A stretch of DNA of 48,564 bases from Yoonia sp. (GCA_029252195.1 JAQXBV010000063.1:1-48564), one strand, 5' to 3'; positions 14,852 to 24,674 are shown, numbered from the stretch's first letter. Numbers and translations are program-made. The notes: a model not told the origin generated them from the sequence alone.

Positions 14852-15613
14852 ATGTCTGATCTACCCATTATGGCGAAAGCCACCGCAGTTTGGCTGTGTG
14901 ACAATACAACAATCACGTTCAAGCAAATCGCCGATTTCTGTGGCTTGCACGAACTTGAAGTCCAAGGCATCGCGGACGGTGATGTTGCGACTGGCGTGAA
15001 GGGCTTTGACCCTGTGTCCAACAAACAGCTGACCCAAGCCGAGATTGATGCCGCGGAAAAGAACCCGAACCACAAGCTGAAGCTGCTCTTTAACCCTGCC
15101 TCTGCGGGCGAAGAAAAGCGTCGCGGCCCACGTTATACACCGCTTTCCAAGCGTCAGGACCGTCCTGCCTCGATCTATTGGTTGGTGAAGTTCCACCCAG
15201 AATTGTCCGACGGTCAGGTCGCCAAACTGGTCGGCACGACCAAGCCGACCATTCTCGCGATCCGTGAGCGCACCCACTGGAACATCAACAACATTGATCC
15301 GATTGATCCTGTTGCTTTGGGTCTGTGCAAACAGTCCGAACTGGACGCGGCCGTGCAAAAGGCCAACGCAAAGAAGGCCAAAGAGGGCGGCTTGATGACC
15401 GATGACGAGCGTCGCAAGCTGGTCAGCACAGAGCAATCCTTGGGCATGGCGCCAGAGCCAAAGATGCCAAGCTCCATGGCGGGCCTTGAGGCGTTTAGCC
15501 TGTCCGACCCACGCGGTGATGACGATGACGAAGACGAGCATAAGAACCTCGACGTTTCTGACGCCGACAGTTTCTTTAACCTTCCAGATGACGATGAGGG
15601 CGACGACGATTAA
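14852..15613 (+). CDS. trcR: Cell-cycle transcriptional regulator TrcR (DUF1013)
   Basis: The 253-residue protein matches the DUF1013 family, conserved across alphaproteobacteria and named TrcR in current annotation. Residues 1-80 contain a helix-turn-helix-like segment (TFKQIADFCGLHELEVQGIADG). Residues 90-150 contain a second one (SDGQVAKLVGTTKPTILAIRERTHW). A Lys/Ala-rich linker and a highly acidic tail (DDDDEDEHKN, DDDEGDDD) follow. AAGGAG at 14839-14844 supports ATG at 14852. It is followed by a strong two-way terminator, so it is monocistronic. Family assignment is firm; its target genes are not known from this sequence. Confidence 0.92.
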   Translation: MSDLPIMAKATAVWLCDNTTITFKQIADFCGLHELEVQGIADGDVATGVKGFDPVSNKQLTQAEIDAAEKNPNHKLKLLFNPASAGEEKRRGPRYTPLSKRQDRPASIYWLVKFHPELSDGQVAKLVGTTKPTILAIRERTHWNINNIDPIDPVALGLCKQSELDAAVQKANAKKAKEGGLMTDDERRKLVSTEQSLGMAPEPKMPSSMAGLEAFSLSDPRGDDDDEDEHKNLDVSDADSFFNLPDDDEGDDD

Positions 15614-15631
15614 TCCCATCTGACCGCACAT

Positions 15632-15680
15632 GAGTAAAACGCCGCTCCGGTTTCCCGTGAGCGGCGTTTTTGTTTTACTC
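15632..15680. terminator. Strong bidirectional terminator
   Basis: AAAACGCCGCTC (15636-15647) pairs with GAGCGGCGTTTT (15659-15670). The pairing continues outward as GAGTAAAAC with GTTTTACTC after one extra T. Flanking A and T runs let it work for trcR on the plus strand and for the RND efflux operon on the minus strand. The RND stop codon lies inside its left-reading arm. Confidence 0.85.
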
Positions 15681-18600
15681 GGCTGGGGTTGCGCGCGCCT
15701 TGATGGCGCGTTTCTCAGCGCGCCGCGCGCGCCTTGCCAGCCTGTTTTCCCGCATGTTTTCGCCAAAAATCAGCATGGCAGGTGTGACCAACAGGGTGAG
15801 CGCGGTGGCCACGGTCAAGCCCCCTGCGATGGCACTTGATAGCTCTGTCCACCACTGAGTTGAGGGCGCGCCATAGATGATCTCGCGGGTGAAGAAGTTG
15901 ATATTCAACCCGATCACCATCGGCATAAGGCCAAGTGCCGTTGTGACCGAGGTCAGCATGACGGGCCGTAGACGCTGTGCGCCTGTGCGCAAGGCGGCCT
16001 CTTTCGGGGCCATGCCGGTTTTGCGCAGATCGTTATAGGTGTCGATCAGGATGATGTTGTTGTTCACCACGATCCCCGCAAGCGCGATCACACCGATCCC
16101 GCCCATGACGATCCCAAAGGGACGGCCCGTCACCAAAAGCCCCAAAAGAACCCCTGCAATCGAAAACACGATCGCGGACATCACCATAAAGGCTTGCCCA
16201 TAGTTGTTGAACTGCGTCAGCAGAATCACGAACATTAACAAGATCGCCGAGGCAAAGGCGCTCATCAGGAAGATCATCGATTCTTGCTGGTCTTGCGCTT
16301 CGCCGCCGAATGTCCACGTCACCCCATCGGGCAGATCCGCCTTTTCAAGATAGTATTTGAGGGCTTTGACCTGATCGTCAACAAGCACCCCCGGCCCGAC
16401 GTTGGATTCGATGGTCACGACCCGATCCTGATTGACGCGGTTGATCGTGCCCGTGCGTGGCGCAGGCTCAAACGTCACGAAGTTCGAAATCGGGATCAAG
16501 CCGGAATTGGTCGGCACCCGCAGCGATTCCAACTCTTCCAAGGTCCGGTCGGCGGACGGGAAACGGACTCGAATATCGACCGAACCGTCCACATTGTCGG
16601 GGCGGTAATCGGCCACGGTAATCCCTTGGGTCAGCAGTTGCACCGCTTGGCCAAGCAAGGACACATCCGCCCCAAAGCGGGCCGCCTCGGAGCGGTCCAC
16701 ACGCAGACGCCACTCGACACCGGGCAGGGGGCTGGTATCGGTCACATCTGTGAATCCGCCTATCTTGTCCATTTGCTCGCGTACTTGAGTGACCGCAACA
16801 AGCTGTGCCGCCCGATCATTGGAAATGATCTTCAGGCTCACGGGCTTGCCAGAGCTCGGGCCGCCTTGTGCGATTTCAACTTGAAGGTCGATGCCTGCGA
16901 TATCGGACATATCGGCCCGAATTTCTTCGCTTAAAATGTCGGCCTTACGCCGCGCGTCCCAGTCCACCAGTTCGAGCTGAATGGTGCCGATAATCTCGGC
17001 ATCCTCATTATTGGCGGCGGTGGTTTTGGCATAAACGCTGCGAATTTCCTCTTTCTCCAAGAGGCGGTCTTCAACGATCCGCACCAGCGCGTCACGCTCG
17101 AAGATTGAGAAGTTGTCACGCGCGCGCACCTGAACCTGCATGAAATCGGGTTCTTGGCTTGGGAAAAATGTCACGCCATGTCCCAGTTTACCGTAGATCC
17201 CGAAGCTGCCCAAGAGCATGGCGACGGCAAAAAGGATCGTCGCACCGGGGCGCAAAATCGCCCAGTTCAGCATCCTCACATAGACGCCGATCCCGCCCCG
17301 CAATTTGCGCGGATCGCCCTGTTCCGTTTCATAAAACGTCTGCTTGTCGCGTTGCGAAAGCGGACGCCGCTTGCCTGTAAGCCCACCCGTGACAGGGATA
17401 AAGATCAAGGCCATGAACAGCGATGCCGTCAGGGTCAGGATGACAGTGATCGGCATGAATTTCATGAATTCGCCAACCATGCCCTTCCAGAACAAAAGCG
17501 GGAAGAACACCGAAAGCGTGGTGAGTGTCGAGGCGATGATAGGCCACGCCATACGCTTTGCCGCGTCGGCATAGGCGGTCTTGGCGTCTGCGCCGTCTTG
17601 CAGGTTGCGATCTGCCAATTCGACGGTGACGATGGCCCCGTCGACGAGCATCCCGACCACAAGGATCAGAGAGAAAAGCACGATGATATTCATCGTGTAG
17701 CCCATGAACCAAAGCGCCGCGACACCTGTCAGGAAGGCGCCCGGAATGGCAAGACCAACCAGCAACGCGGAGCGCAATCCAAGTGCCCAGACGATTACGA
17801 CCATCACCAGCAGGATGGCGGCGATCACGTTGGCCTCAAGGTCGCTGAGCAGGGATTTCACTTGTTTGCTTTCGTCTTGCAGGTAGTTGATCTTGACCGT
17901 ATTCGGCCAGCCAGCTTGCGTTTTCGCGATGGCCTCTTTGGCCTCTGTCACGGTTTCGATGATGTTCGAGCCTGACCGCTTTTTCAATTCAAGCGCCAGT
18001 GCAGGCTGTCCGTTGATCCGCGCAAAGCTGGTCGGATCCTCGAATGTACTGCGGATTGTGGCCACATCGGCGAAGGTAACGACCGTGCCGTCGCGCACCT
18101 TGACGGGCATTTCCAACACGTCGTCGATATTCTCAATCAGGCCGGGCACCTTGAGCACAAGGCGGCCTGCGCCGGTCTCGATCGCACCAGCGGCAATCAA
18201 GCGGTTATTGCGGCTGATCTGGCCGATCAACTCGTCAAACGAGATATTGTAGGTCTCAAACACCGTTGGATCGAGCAGGATTTCGAGCAGTTCGGTCCGC
18301 TCGCCCCCCACATCGACCTCAAGCACGCCAGTGATTGCCTCAAGGTTATCTTTGAGTTCATTGGCAAAATCATTGAGCGCGCGCTCTGGCACGGGGCCGG
18401 ACAGGATCACGGTCAGGATCGGGAAAAGCGCCGTGTTAATCTCGGTCACTGTGGGTTCGCGCGCATCATCGGGCAGGTTGCCCTTGGCCCGATCAACAGC
18501 CTCGCGCACCTTGTCCATGGCCTGCGCCACATCTCCGCCCGGTTCAAACTCCAGCTGGACGTTGCCGAAGCCTTCGCCCGCATGGGCCGTCATCGTCCGC

Positions 18601-18833
18601 AGCCCTGTCAGCGAGGCCAGTTCGGTCTCTAACGGATCAATCAAAAGCCGTTCGCTATCTTCAGGTGAAATGCCGTCGATACCTGTAGATACATAGGCAA
18701 ACGGGATCGGAATTTCGGGCGTGCTTTCTTTCGGAATGTTTTTGTAGGCGACAGCGCCAATGATCAGGATCGCAAAGAAAAGAAGCGCGACAACACGGGA
18801 TCTGGAAAAAGCAGCGTCAATGATGGCGTTCAT
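15675..18833 (-). CDS. RND-family efflux transporter permease (AcrB-like)
   Basis: The 1052-residue inner-membrane protein has the full RND plan: one N-terminal helix, a large periplasmic loop, a bundle of helices, then a repeat of the same. Typical segments are IPKESTPEIPIPFAYVS near the start, NIIVLFSLILVVGMLVDGAIVTVELADR in the fourth-helix region, and GIVVNNNIILIDTYNDLRK in the second half. The proton-relay aspartate is kept as Asp in VDGAIV, with Gly where AcrB has a second Asp. It exports drugs or other hydrophobic or metal substrates with the adaptor encoded upstream. No outer-membrane channel gene is adjacent, so one must be supplied from elsewhere. Confidence 0.93.
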   Translation of the reverse strand: MNAIIDAAFSRSRVVALLFFAILIIGAVAYKNIPKESTPEIPIPFAYVSTGIDGISPEDSERLLIDPLETELASLTGLRTMTAHAGEGFGNVQLEFEPGGDVAQAMDKVREAVDRAKGNLPDDAREPTVTEINTALFPILTVILSGPVPERALNDFANELKDNLEAITGVLEVDVGGERTELLEILLDPTVFETYNISFDELIGQISRNNRLIAAGAIETGAGRLVLKVPGLIENIDDVLEMPVKVRDGTVVTFADVATIRSTFEDPTSFARINGQPALALELKKRSGSNIIETVTEAKEAIAKTQAGWPNTVKINYLQDESKQVKSLLSDLEANVIAAILLVMVVIVWALGLRSALLVGLAIPGAFLTGVAALWFMGYTMNIIVLFSLILVVGMLVDGAIVTVELADRNLQDGADAKTAYADAAKRMAWPIIASTLTTLSVFFPLLFWKGMVGEFMKFMPITVILTLTASLFMALIFIPVTGGLTGKRRPLSQRDKQTFYETEQGDPRKLRGGIGVYVRMLNWAILRPGATILFAVAMLLGSFGIYGKLGHGVTFFPSQEPDFMQVQVRARDNFSIFERDALVRIVEDRLLEKEEIRSVYAKTTAANNEDAEIIGTIQLELVDWDARRKADILSEEIRADMSDIAGIDLQVEIAQGGPSSGKPVSLKIISNDRAAQLVAVTQVREQMDKIGGFTDVTDTSPLPGVEWRLRVDRSEAARFGADVSLLGQAVQLLTQGITVADYRPDNVDGSVDIRVRFPSADRTLEELESLRVPTNSGLIPISNFVTFEPAPRTGTINRVNQDRVVTIESNVGPGVLVDDQVKALKYYLEKADLPDGVTWTFGGEAQDQQESMIFLMSAFASAILLMFVILLTQFNNYGQAFMVMSAIVFSIAGVLLGLLVTGRPFGIVMGGIGVIALAGIVVNNNIILIDTYNDLRKTGMAPKEAALRTGAQRLRPVMLTSVTTALGLMPMVIGLNINFFTREIIYGAPSTQWWTELSSAIAGGLTVATALTLLVTPAMLIFGENMRENRLARRARRAEKRAIKARATPAE

Positions 18834-19960
18834 TGTGTGGCCTCTGCGAGCTCTGTTTCACTCAACGGGTTCACGACCTCGCCATTGTTCACATAGGCTT
18901 GGCCGATGGTGATGATCCGCGCCTCGTCCGCAAGCCCGCTGACCCAAATGCCATCTGTCTGTGCGCGCTCGATTGCGATGGGCTGGAAGACAACGGTATT
19001 GTCTGTATCGACGGTTTTGACGCCCAAGGTGCCATCCGTCCCCAGTGAGAGGATCGCAGGCGACATGAAATGCGCGGTCACCTCGCCGATTGGAATGCGA
19101 ATTTCCGCGCTGACGCCCGCTGGCACTGCGCCGTCTTCGTTTTCAACGGTGATCTCGGCAAGGAAGGTGCGCGTTGCCGCATCGGCGCTGGTGCCGACAA
19201 AGGTGACAGTGCCTGTCCGCTCTTCTCCGGTGATGAATTTGACCACGGCCGTTTGGCCCGTTTTGATATCGCGCAAGGACTGTTGCGGAATTTGGATTGT
19301 CACCGTCAGCGGGGTGTTGTCGACAATGTGACCAACGTCGCTGCCTGAGGTGACGAACTCACCTTCGTTCAGATCCAGCGATTCCACCCGACCTGCAAAG
19401 GCCGCCGTTATTTCGCTGTTTTCAAAGGATTTCTGCGCCGCCGTCAGGGCTGCCTCGGCAGAGGCCAAAGCGGCGCGCGCTTGCGCCAGACGGTCATTGG
19501 TCGCCACGCCACGATCGAGCAATGTCTCGGCATTCTCGAACTCGCGTTTTGCGCGAATCTGCTCTTCTTGGGCGCGGTTCAGGTCGGCCTCGTTTTGCGC
19601 GATATCAAAGCGTGCGATCACGTCCCCTGCGGCGACGAGGTCCCCTTTTTTGACAACGACTTCTTTGATTTGCCCCGTCGCTTCGGCGCGTAAATTGGTT
19701 TCGCGGTCTGGCAGCGCTTGCCCCTCGGCCACAAAGTATTGCGCGACTGTTTGCGCCGTCGAAGGCGTCACTGCGACGGAGACAATCCGCGCCGCGGTCT
19801 CTGTCGTTGCGGTCGTCGCGGTGTCATCGGCAGGTGCGAAAAACCCGCTGCCCATCCAGCCAACGATGGCAATCACCAGTCCTGCCGCCACCCATTTTGA
19901 ACGGGATGCCCCTCGCTCGTTTTCAAAATCGAGCGTTTGTGGTTTTTGGGTGTTCGACAT
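18830..19960 (-). CDS. RND efflux periplasmic adaptor (membrane fusion protein)
   Basis: The 376-residue protein links the RND pump to an outer-membrane channel. An N-terminal helix (WVAAGLVIAIVGWMGSGFFA) anchors it. A lipoyl-like segment (RAEATGQIKEVVVKKGDLVAAGDVIARFD), a helical hairpin rich in Ala/Gln/Glu (about 120-170) and the matching lipoyl half (AFAGRVESLDLNEGEFVTSGSDV) follow, then a beta-barrel. There is no lipobox. The start at 19960 has GGAGCAAAG upstream. It overlaps the pump gene by four bases, so both are co-translated. A short palindrome just upstream may be an operator. Confidence 0.92.
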   Translation of the reverse strand: MSNTQKPQTLDFENERGASRSKWVAAGLVIAIVGWMGSGFFAPADDTATTATTETAARIVSVAVTPSTAQTVAQYFVAEGQALPDRETNLRAEATGQIKEVVVKKGDLVAAGDVIARFDIAQNEADLNRAQEEQIRAKREFENAETLLDRGVATNDRLAQARAALASAEAALTAAQKSFENSEITAAFAGRVESLDLNEGEFVTSGSDVGHIVDNTPLTVTIQIPQQSLRDIKTGQTAVVKFITGEERTGTVTFVGTSADAATRTFLAEITVENEDGAVPAGVSAEIRIPIGEVTAHFMSPAILSLGTDGTLGVKTVDTDNTVVFQPIAIERAQTDGIWVSGLADEARIITIGQAYVNNGEVVNPLSETELAEATQ

Positions 19961-19976
19961 TCTTTGCTCCGGACTA

Positions 19977-19990
19977 TGCGTGCACACGCA
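19977..19990. promoter_or_regulatory. Short palindrome before the efflux operon
   Basis: TGCGTG (19977-19982) and CACGCA (19985-19990) form an inverted repeat with a two-base spacer, 17 bases upstream of the adaptor start codon. The position would suit a repressor operator. No TetR or MarR gene is adjacent, so the regulator is unknown and the site may be chance. Confidence 0.3.
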
Positions 19991-20036
19991 ATCACTTCAA
20001 GATAAACTTTTCCTGCTTCATAAGCACTTTTGGGTC

Positions 20037-20072
20037 CGTTTCCAGTCAGAATCAGGCTGATGGTCGGAAACG
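20037..20072 (-). terminator. Possible weak terminator downstream of recR
   Basis: CGTTTCC (20037-20043) and GGAAACG (20066-20072) form a seven-base stem around a 22-base loop, 17 bases beyond the recR stop on the minus strand. It lacks a clear T run, so it is only a candidate. Confidence 0.3.
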
Positions 20073-20088
20073 ACGCAGTATAATTTGC

Positions 20089-20682
20089 TTAGAGTGCTTT
20101 TCGCGCATTCAGGGCTGCGGTGATCGTGCCATCGTCGAGGTAGTCCAGCTCGCCCCCCACTGGCACGCCTTGGGCCAGTGATGTGACCATGATATGCGGA
20201 ATTTGGTCAGCGATATAATGGGCGGTTGTATGCCCGTCGATGGTCGCACCAAGCGCGAGGATCACCTCTTGGATCCCCTCGGATGTGATCCGGTCGAGCA
20301 GTTTGGGGATGCGCAATTCATCGGGCCCGACAGCATCAAGCGCAGAGAGCGTGCCGCCAAGCACATGATAGCGCCCTTTGAACACACCCGAGCGTTCCAT
20401 CGCCCATAGATCGGCCACATCTTCAACGACGCAAATCTGCCCCGTTGCCCGCCTTTCCGCAGCACAGATGTCACAAATATCTGTGCTGCCGATATTGCCG
20501 CAGTTGAGGCATTCGCGGGCGGTTGCGCCAACGCGGTGCATCGCCTCGGCTAAGGGGATCAGCACGAGGCTACGCTTTTTGATCAGATGCAGGACGGCAC
20601 GCCGCGCAGACCGTGGCCCAAGCCCCGGAAGTTTCGCCAAGAGCGCGATCAGATTGTCGAGGTCGTCCGTCCCGCTTGCCAT
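20089..20682 (-). CDS. recR: Recombination mediator protein RecR
   Basis: RecR, with RecO and RecF, loads RecA at gaps in DNA. The 197-residue protein has the helix-hairpin-helix start ([23 protein letters not shown]), a four-Cys zinc finger ([16 protein letters not shown], residues 58-73) and a Toprim domain with [26 protein letters not shown]. It follows dnaX and ybaB on the same strand, the classic dnaX-ybaB-recR order, and is separated from ybaB by one base. Confidence 0.96.
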   Translation of the reverse strand: MASGTDDLDNLIALLAKLPGLGPRSARRAVLHLIKKRSLVLIPLAEAMHRVGATARECLNCGNIGSTDICDICAAERRATGQICVVEDVADLWAMERSGVFKGRYHVLGGTLSALDAVGPDELRIPKLLDRITSEGIQEVILALGATIDGHTTAHYIADQIPHIMVTSLAQGVPVGGELDYLDDGTITAALNARKAL

Positions 20683-20683
20683 G

Positions 20684-21028
20684 TTAAAACGGCAGGTTCA
20701 TGCCAGCCGGCATGCCCATCGCTTCGGCCATTTTCTGCATTTCGGACTGTGAGCGCTCGGTGGCCTTTTGCTGTGCGTCTTTGATCGCGGCGAGGATGAG
20801 GTCTTCAACGACTTCTTTGTCGTCTGCCTTGAAGATCGACGGGTCAATGTCGAGCGCCTTTAGCTCGCCTTTGGCGGTTGCGGTGGCCTTGACCAGACCT
20901 GCGCCGGAGACACCCTCCACCATGATTTTATCCATGTCTTCTTGCATCTGGGCCATCTTGCCCTGCATTTCTTGGGCCTGTTTCATCATCTTGGCCATAT
21001 CGCCAAGTCCGCCTAAACTTTTGAGCAT
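20684..21028 (-). CDS. ybaB: YbaB/EbfC nucleoid-associated protein
   Basis: A 114-residue DNA-binding protein that forms small dimers on the nucleoid. The first half is a Met/Gln/Lys-rich helix ([24 protein letters not shown]) and the rest is the conserved strand-helix part ([21 protein letters not shown]). The start at 21028 is preceded by AGGAGG, a near-ideal ribosome site; an in-frame ATG five codons earlier overlaps that site and is less likely. It lies between dnaX and recR. Confidence 0.95.
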   Translation of the reverse strand: MLKSLGGLGDMAKMMKQAQEMQGKMAQMQEDMDKIMVEGVSGAGLVKATATAKGELKALDIDPSIFKADDKEVVEDLILAAIKDAQQKATERSQSEMQKMAEAMGMPAGMNLPF

Positions 21029-21106
21029 ATCTGCCTCCTGCAAAGTCGTGTGAGTTGCTTATTAGATACGTCCGCTACGGGTCTCAGACAAGAGAAGGGG
21101 TCGCAT

Positions 21107-22858
21107 TTAGCTGTCCTCGAAAGGGTCCCATTCTTCGTCCACTTCGGGCAGGGCATCGACAAGCGCCTCTTGTGCCTTATCGGCTTCGGTCCGGATTTCG
21201 GTGATCTTCGCCTTGGGGAAGGCGAGCAAGACGGCTTGGACCAGAGGATGTTCTTGCGCGGCGGTGCGTAGGGCGTTTTCCTTGGCGTCGCGCACTTCTG
21301 CAATGGTTGGCTCGCCGCCATTGTTCACCACGGTGATGGCCCAGCGGTTCCCCGTCCATGCCTGCAATCGCGAGCCGAGACGGCCCAGGAGATCGGCGGG
21401 CGCATCGGCGGTCGGGTTCACTTCGATTCTACCGGGCTGATAATTGACGAGCCGCAGCCCCGTTTCCACATCCACCAGCAGCTTCACATCGCGGTGGTGG
21501 CGGATCAGTTCGACGATATCCTCGAACCGCGCATAATGGGCGAGCGCGTCGGGGGCCAAGGCCACGGCGGTTTGCGCACCTGAAGCGGACGGGCCGGTGG
21601 GTGCGGCGTGTGTCGGGGTGTGTGCGGTGCCCATCGCGTTGGTCGCCCCGCCCACGGGTGCGGGTCTCCCGCCTGAGGGGCCGCCCGTTGGAGGGGGCGT
21701 CGCGTCTTGTAGTTTCTTGACGAGTTCCTCGGGCGAGGGCAGGTCGGCCACATGCGTGAGCCGGATCACGGCCATCTCGGCGGCCATCATCGCGTTGGGC
21801 GCCATCGCCACTTCTTCGAGCGATTTCAAGAGCATCTGCCACATGCGACTGAGCACGCGCATCGGCAGATCATTGGCCATGGCCTGTCCGCGTGTCCGTT
21901 CGTCGGGGCTGATTGTGGGGTCTTCAGCAGCCTCGGGTGTGATCTTGATCACCGAGATCCAATGGGTGATTTCGGCCAGATCGCGTAGCACCGCCATCGG
22001 GTCGGCCCCGTCAGCATATTGGCTGGACAGCTCTGTGAGCGCCGCCGCTGCTTCGCCTTTGAGGATCATATCAAACAGATCAAGCACGCGCCCGCGGTCC
22101 GCAAGCCCGAGCATGGCACGTACCTGATCGGCGGTGGTCTCGCCTGCGCCGTGGCTGATCGCTTGGTCAAGCAGAGAGGTCGCATCGCGGGCGGAGCCTT
22201 CGGCGGCGCGGGTGATCAGTGCCAGCGCGTCGTCGGAGATTTCGGCGCCTTCCGACGTGGCAATCTTGCGCATCAGCGCGATCATGACTTCTGGCTCGAT
22301 ACGCCGCAGATCGAAGCGTTGGCAGCGCGAGAGGACCGTGACAGGCACCTTGCGGATTTCCGTCGTCGCGAAGAGGAATTTGACGTGGGCGGGGGGTTCT
22401 TCCAGCGTCTTGAGAAGCGCGTTGAACGCACCCGTCGAGAGCATGTGTACCTCATCGATGATGTAGATCTTATAGCGGGCCGAAGCCGCACGGTAATGCA
22501 CCGAATCGATGATCTCGCGGATGTTCGCGACGCCCGTGTTAGAGGCGGCGTCCATTTCCATCACGTCGACGTGCCGCCCTTCCATGATCGCCACGCAATG
22601 CTCGCATTTGCCGCAAGGTTCTGTCGTCGGCTTGCCCGCGCCGTCAAGGTCGATACAGTTCATCCCCTTGGCGATAATCCGTGCGGTGGTAGTTTTCCCT
22701 GTCCCACGGATACCTGTCATCATGAAGGCCTGCGCAATCCGGTCCGCCTCGAACGCGTTTTTCAGCGTGCGCACCATCGCGTCTTGACCGACGAGATCAA
22801 CGAAAGTCTCGGGGCGGTATTTACGGGCGAGGACTTGATAGGCGGGGGTGTCGGACAT
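21107..22858 (-). CDS. dnaX: DNA polymerase III subunits gamma and tau
   Basis: The clamp-loader ATPase of 583 residues. It begins AYQVLARKYRPETFVDLVGQDAM and has Walker A GIRGTGKTT (49-57), a four-Cys zinc module (CIDLDGAGKPTTEPCGKCEHC, quoted to show the Cys spacing), Walker B IIDEVHML and a C-terminal tau-type region rich in Pro/Gly/Ala, then a conserved end EEWDPFEDS. The frame stays open about 120 codons further upstream, but ATG at 22858 matches the family start. No A-rich slippery heptamer like that of E. coli was seen, so gamma may not be made by frameshifting here. Confidence 0.95.
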   Translation of the reverse strand: MSDTPAYQVLARKYRPETFVDLVGQDAMVRTLKNAFEADRIAQAFMMTGIRGTGKTTTARIIAKGMNCIDLDGAGKPTTEPCGKCEHCVAIMEGRHVDVMEMDAASNTGVANIREIIDSVHYRAASARYKIYIIDEVHMLSTGAFNALLKTLEEPPAHVKFLFATTEIRKVPVTVLSRCQRFDLRRIEPEVMIALMRKIATSEGAEISDDALALITRAAEGSARDATSLLDQAISHGAGETTADQVRAMLGLADRGRVLDLFDMILKGEAAAALTELSSQYADGADPMAVLRDLAEITHWISVIKITPEAAEDPTISPDERTRGQAMANDLPMRVLSRMWQMLLKSLEEVAMAPNAMMAAEMAVIRLTHVADLPSPEELVKKLQDATPPPTGGPSGGRPAPVGGATNAMGTAHTPTHAAPTGPSASGAQTAVALAPDALAHYARFEDIVELIRHHRDVKLLVDVETGLRLVNYQPGRIEVNPTADAPADLLGRLGSRLQAWTGNRWAITVVNNGGEPTIAEVRDAKENALRTAAQEHPLVQAVLLAFPKAKITEIRTEADKAQEALVDALPEVDEEWDPFEDS

Positions 22859-22977
22859 GGGCACTTTCAACGTCAGGATGAGGCTCAAGTGAGGATAGGG
22901 CCTGCACGCCAGCGCGTCCACCCGTGTTTCGCTTGCGCGGCAGTGCGGCACTTGGCAAGGTCGGCAGCGGAGGTGTG

Positions 22978-23457
22978 ATGGTGCAGGATTTTGCGATCTA
23001 TGATTTGGCGGCAGGCGGCGGCACGCTTGCACTTTGCCCGCTTGTAGGGCGGGACGGCGATTATGCGGGTGATTTGGCGCAAGTGCGGGCTTGGGCACCC
23101 ACAATTGTGCTGACGATGGTAGAGACGTCCGAACTTGCGGCCAAAGGGGCCATCGGCTTTGGGCTGGATGTTGCTCCTGCGGTCTGGTTGCACCTGCCTG
23201 TGGAGGACTATCAGGTGCCAACTGCTGCGCAAGCCGCTGACTGGGCGGCGATTGAGCGGCAGGTTTTGGCGGGATTGGCCCAAGGCGCTCGCGTGCTTGT
23301 GCATTGCATGGGCGGTTGTGGCCGCTCTGGCATGGCGGCTTTGCGGATGATGATCATGGCGGGCGAGGTGCCTGATCTGGCGCTGGGGCGGCTGCGCGAT
23401 ATGCGGCCCTGCGCCGTAGAAACAGAGGCGCAGATGTTATGGGCCACAACAACGTAG
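22978..23457 (+). CDS. Dual-specificity/tyrosine phosphatase-like protein
   Basis: The 159-residue soluble protein carries the Cys-phosphatase loop HCMGGCGRSGM near residue 112, matching HCxxGxxRS, with an upstream Asp (LPVEDYQVP) that may be the general acid. The start at 22978 has CGGAGG six bases upstream. It is divergent from dnaX with about 120 bases between them, and its end meets the convergent rsgA gene over a perfect palindrome. The fold class is clear; whether it acts on proteins, nucleotides or lipids is not. Confidence 0.8.
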   Translation: MVQDFAIYDLAAGGGTLALCPLVGRDGDYAGDLAQVRAWAPTIVLTMVETSELAAKGAIGFGLDVAPAVWLHLPVEDYQVPTAAQAADWAAIERQVLAGLAQGARVLVHCMGGCGRSGMAALRMMIMAGEVPDLALGRLRDMRPCAVETEAQMLWATTT

Positions 23458-23475
23458 GATGGGTTTTAACCCATC
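23458..23475. terminator. Bidirectional terminator palindrome
   Basis: GATGGGTT (23458-23465) and AACCCATC (23468-23475) are perfect inverted copies separated by TT, placed exactly between the convergent phosphatase and rsgA stops. Reading plus-ward, CACCGCCC and a run of six T follow. It also covers the rsgA stop codon. It is a likely shared terminator. Confidence 0.6.
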
Positions 23476-24508
23476 ACCGCCCTTTTTTCTTCATCGCGGC
23501 CTTCACCGTTTTGCCAAACTTGCGGCTGCGGGCATGGGCCTGCGCGATCGTTTCCGTGGCCATCGCATCTTCGCGCACCAGCTTTTGAAACCGCTTGAGA
23601 CGGGCAGGGTCAATTGCGCCAGTCGCAACAGCCGCTTGCACCGCACAGCCCGGTTCACTCTCGTGCTTGCAATCGCGAAACCTGCAATTGCCTTCAAGCT
23701 CGCTGATTTCTTCAAAGGTTGCCGCAATCCCAGCGGCGACATCCGCCACACCAAGTCCGCGCATTCCGGGCGTATCGATCAGCCAGCCGCCTGTTGGTAA
23801 ATGGTGCAATGACCGCCCCGTGGTCGTATGCCTGCCGCGCGCGTCATCTTCGCGAATACCTTGGGTCAGCGCATCGCCGCCCGTTAACGCATTGGCAAGC
23901 GTGGTTTTCCCGACGCCGGATGATCCCGCAAGCGCCACGGTTTGACCCTTGCCGATCCACGGGCCAAGCGCTTCACCGACATCACCGTGCAGCGCATCAA
24001 GCGCCAGAACCTCAAGGTTCCGGCCAAGCGCGCGCGCGTCGTCGATATAGCTTTGCGGATCATCGCATTGATCGGCTTTGGTCAAGACGATCACCGGTGT
24101 GATGTCCGCGTCGTGGGCTAGTGCAAGATAGCGTTCAAGCCGCGCCACGTTAAAATCCGCATTGCAGGACGTCGTGATAAAGAGTGTGTCGATGTTTGCC
24201 GCGATCAGCTGCCGCTCGCCAAAGACATAGTCGGATCCGCGCTGAAGTGTGCTTTGGCGGTCGAGCCTACGGACCATGCGCGCGGCTTCCGGGTCGCACA
24301 GCACCCAGTCGCCGACGGCGATTTCACCCGTCGAATGGCCGGCATCAAGCGCCAGATCGACAGGCCCGTCTTCGGTCAGTGTCGCGATGCGGGTGCGGTG
24401 AACGCCGCTAACACGGGCAGGTGTCAGCACGCCGATTTCGTCGATGTCGAGTTGTGCGTTATGGAATGCAGACCAGCCAAGGTCGGCGCGTGTAAAGGAA
24501 GATGTCAT
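23474..24508 (-). CDS. rsgA: Small ribosomal subunit biogenesis GTPase RsgA
   Basis: RsgA checks maturation of the 30S subunit. The 344-residue protein has an N-terminal OB domain and a circularly permuted GTPase with motif order G4 (VLTKADQC), G1 (GSSGVGKTT, about residue 190) and G3 (DTPGMRG). A C-terminal zinc module (CRFRDCKHESEPGC) and a basic end (RSRKFGKTVKAAMKKKGR) follow. The start at 24508 is the family-like one; an ATG 20 codons upstream is also in frame. Confidence 0.95.
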   Translation of the reverse strand: MTSSFTRADLGWSAFHNAQLDIDEIGVLTPARVSGVHRTRIATLTEDGPVDLALDAGHSTGEIAVGDWVLCDPEAARMVRRLDRQSTLQRGSDYVFGERQLIAANIDTLFITTSCNADFNVARLERYLALAHDADITPVIVLTKADQCDDPQSYIDDARALGRNLEVLALDALHGDVGEALGPWIGKGQTVALAGSSGVGKTTLANALTGGDALTQGIREDDARGRHTTTGRSLHHLPTGGWLIDTPGMRGLGVADVAAGIAATFEEISELEGNCRFRDCKHESEPGCAVQAAVATGAIDPARLKRFQKLVREDAMATETIAQAHARSRKFGKTVKAAMKKKGR

Positions 24509-24674
24509 ACCGTTGCTCTCAAATGAGGGATCGCGTGGCATGCTTGACGCAATGCCAATGAGCAGCAAGGAAAACGGAAAAAATTCAGCGTGTCCCTGCC
24601 GAGGATGTTACAAAAACAGTCATTTTGATCCTCCATAGCGGTCTACAGCAAGGCCCTGTTTCCAGAGCGAATAA

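Noticed and set aside
21107-22858. Programmed frameshift in dnaX to make gamma
   Set aside because: No A-rich slippery heptamer followed by a stop and hairpin was seen; the product ends with a normal tau-like terminus.
22859-23221. Upstream extension of the dnaX reading frame by about 120 codons
   Set aside because: The extension is Pro/Arg/Gln-rich, unlike DnaX, and covers the divergent phosphatase gene; ATG at 22858 matches the family start.
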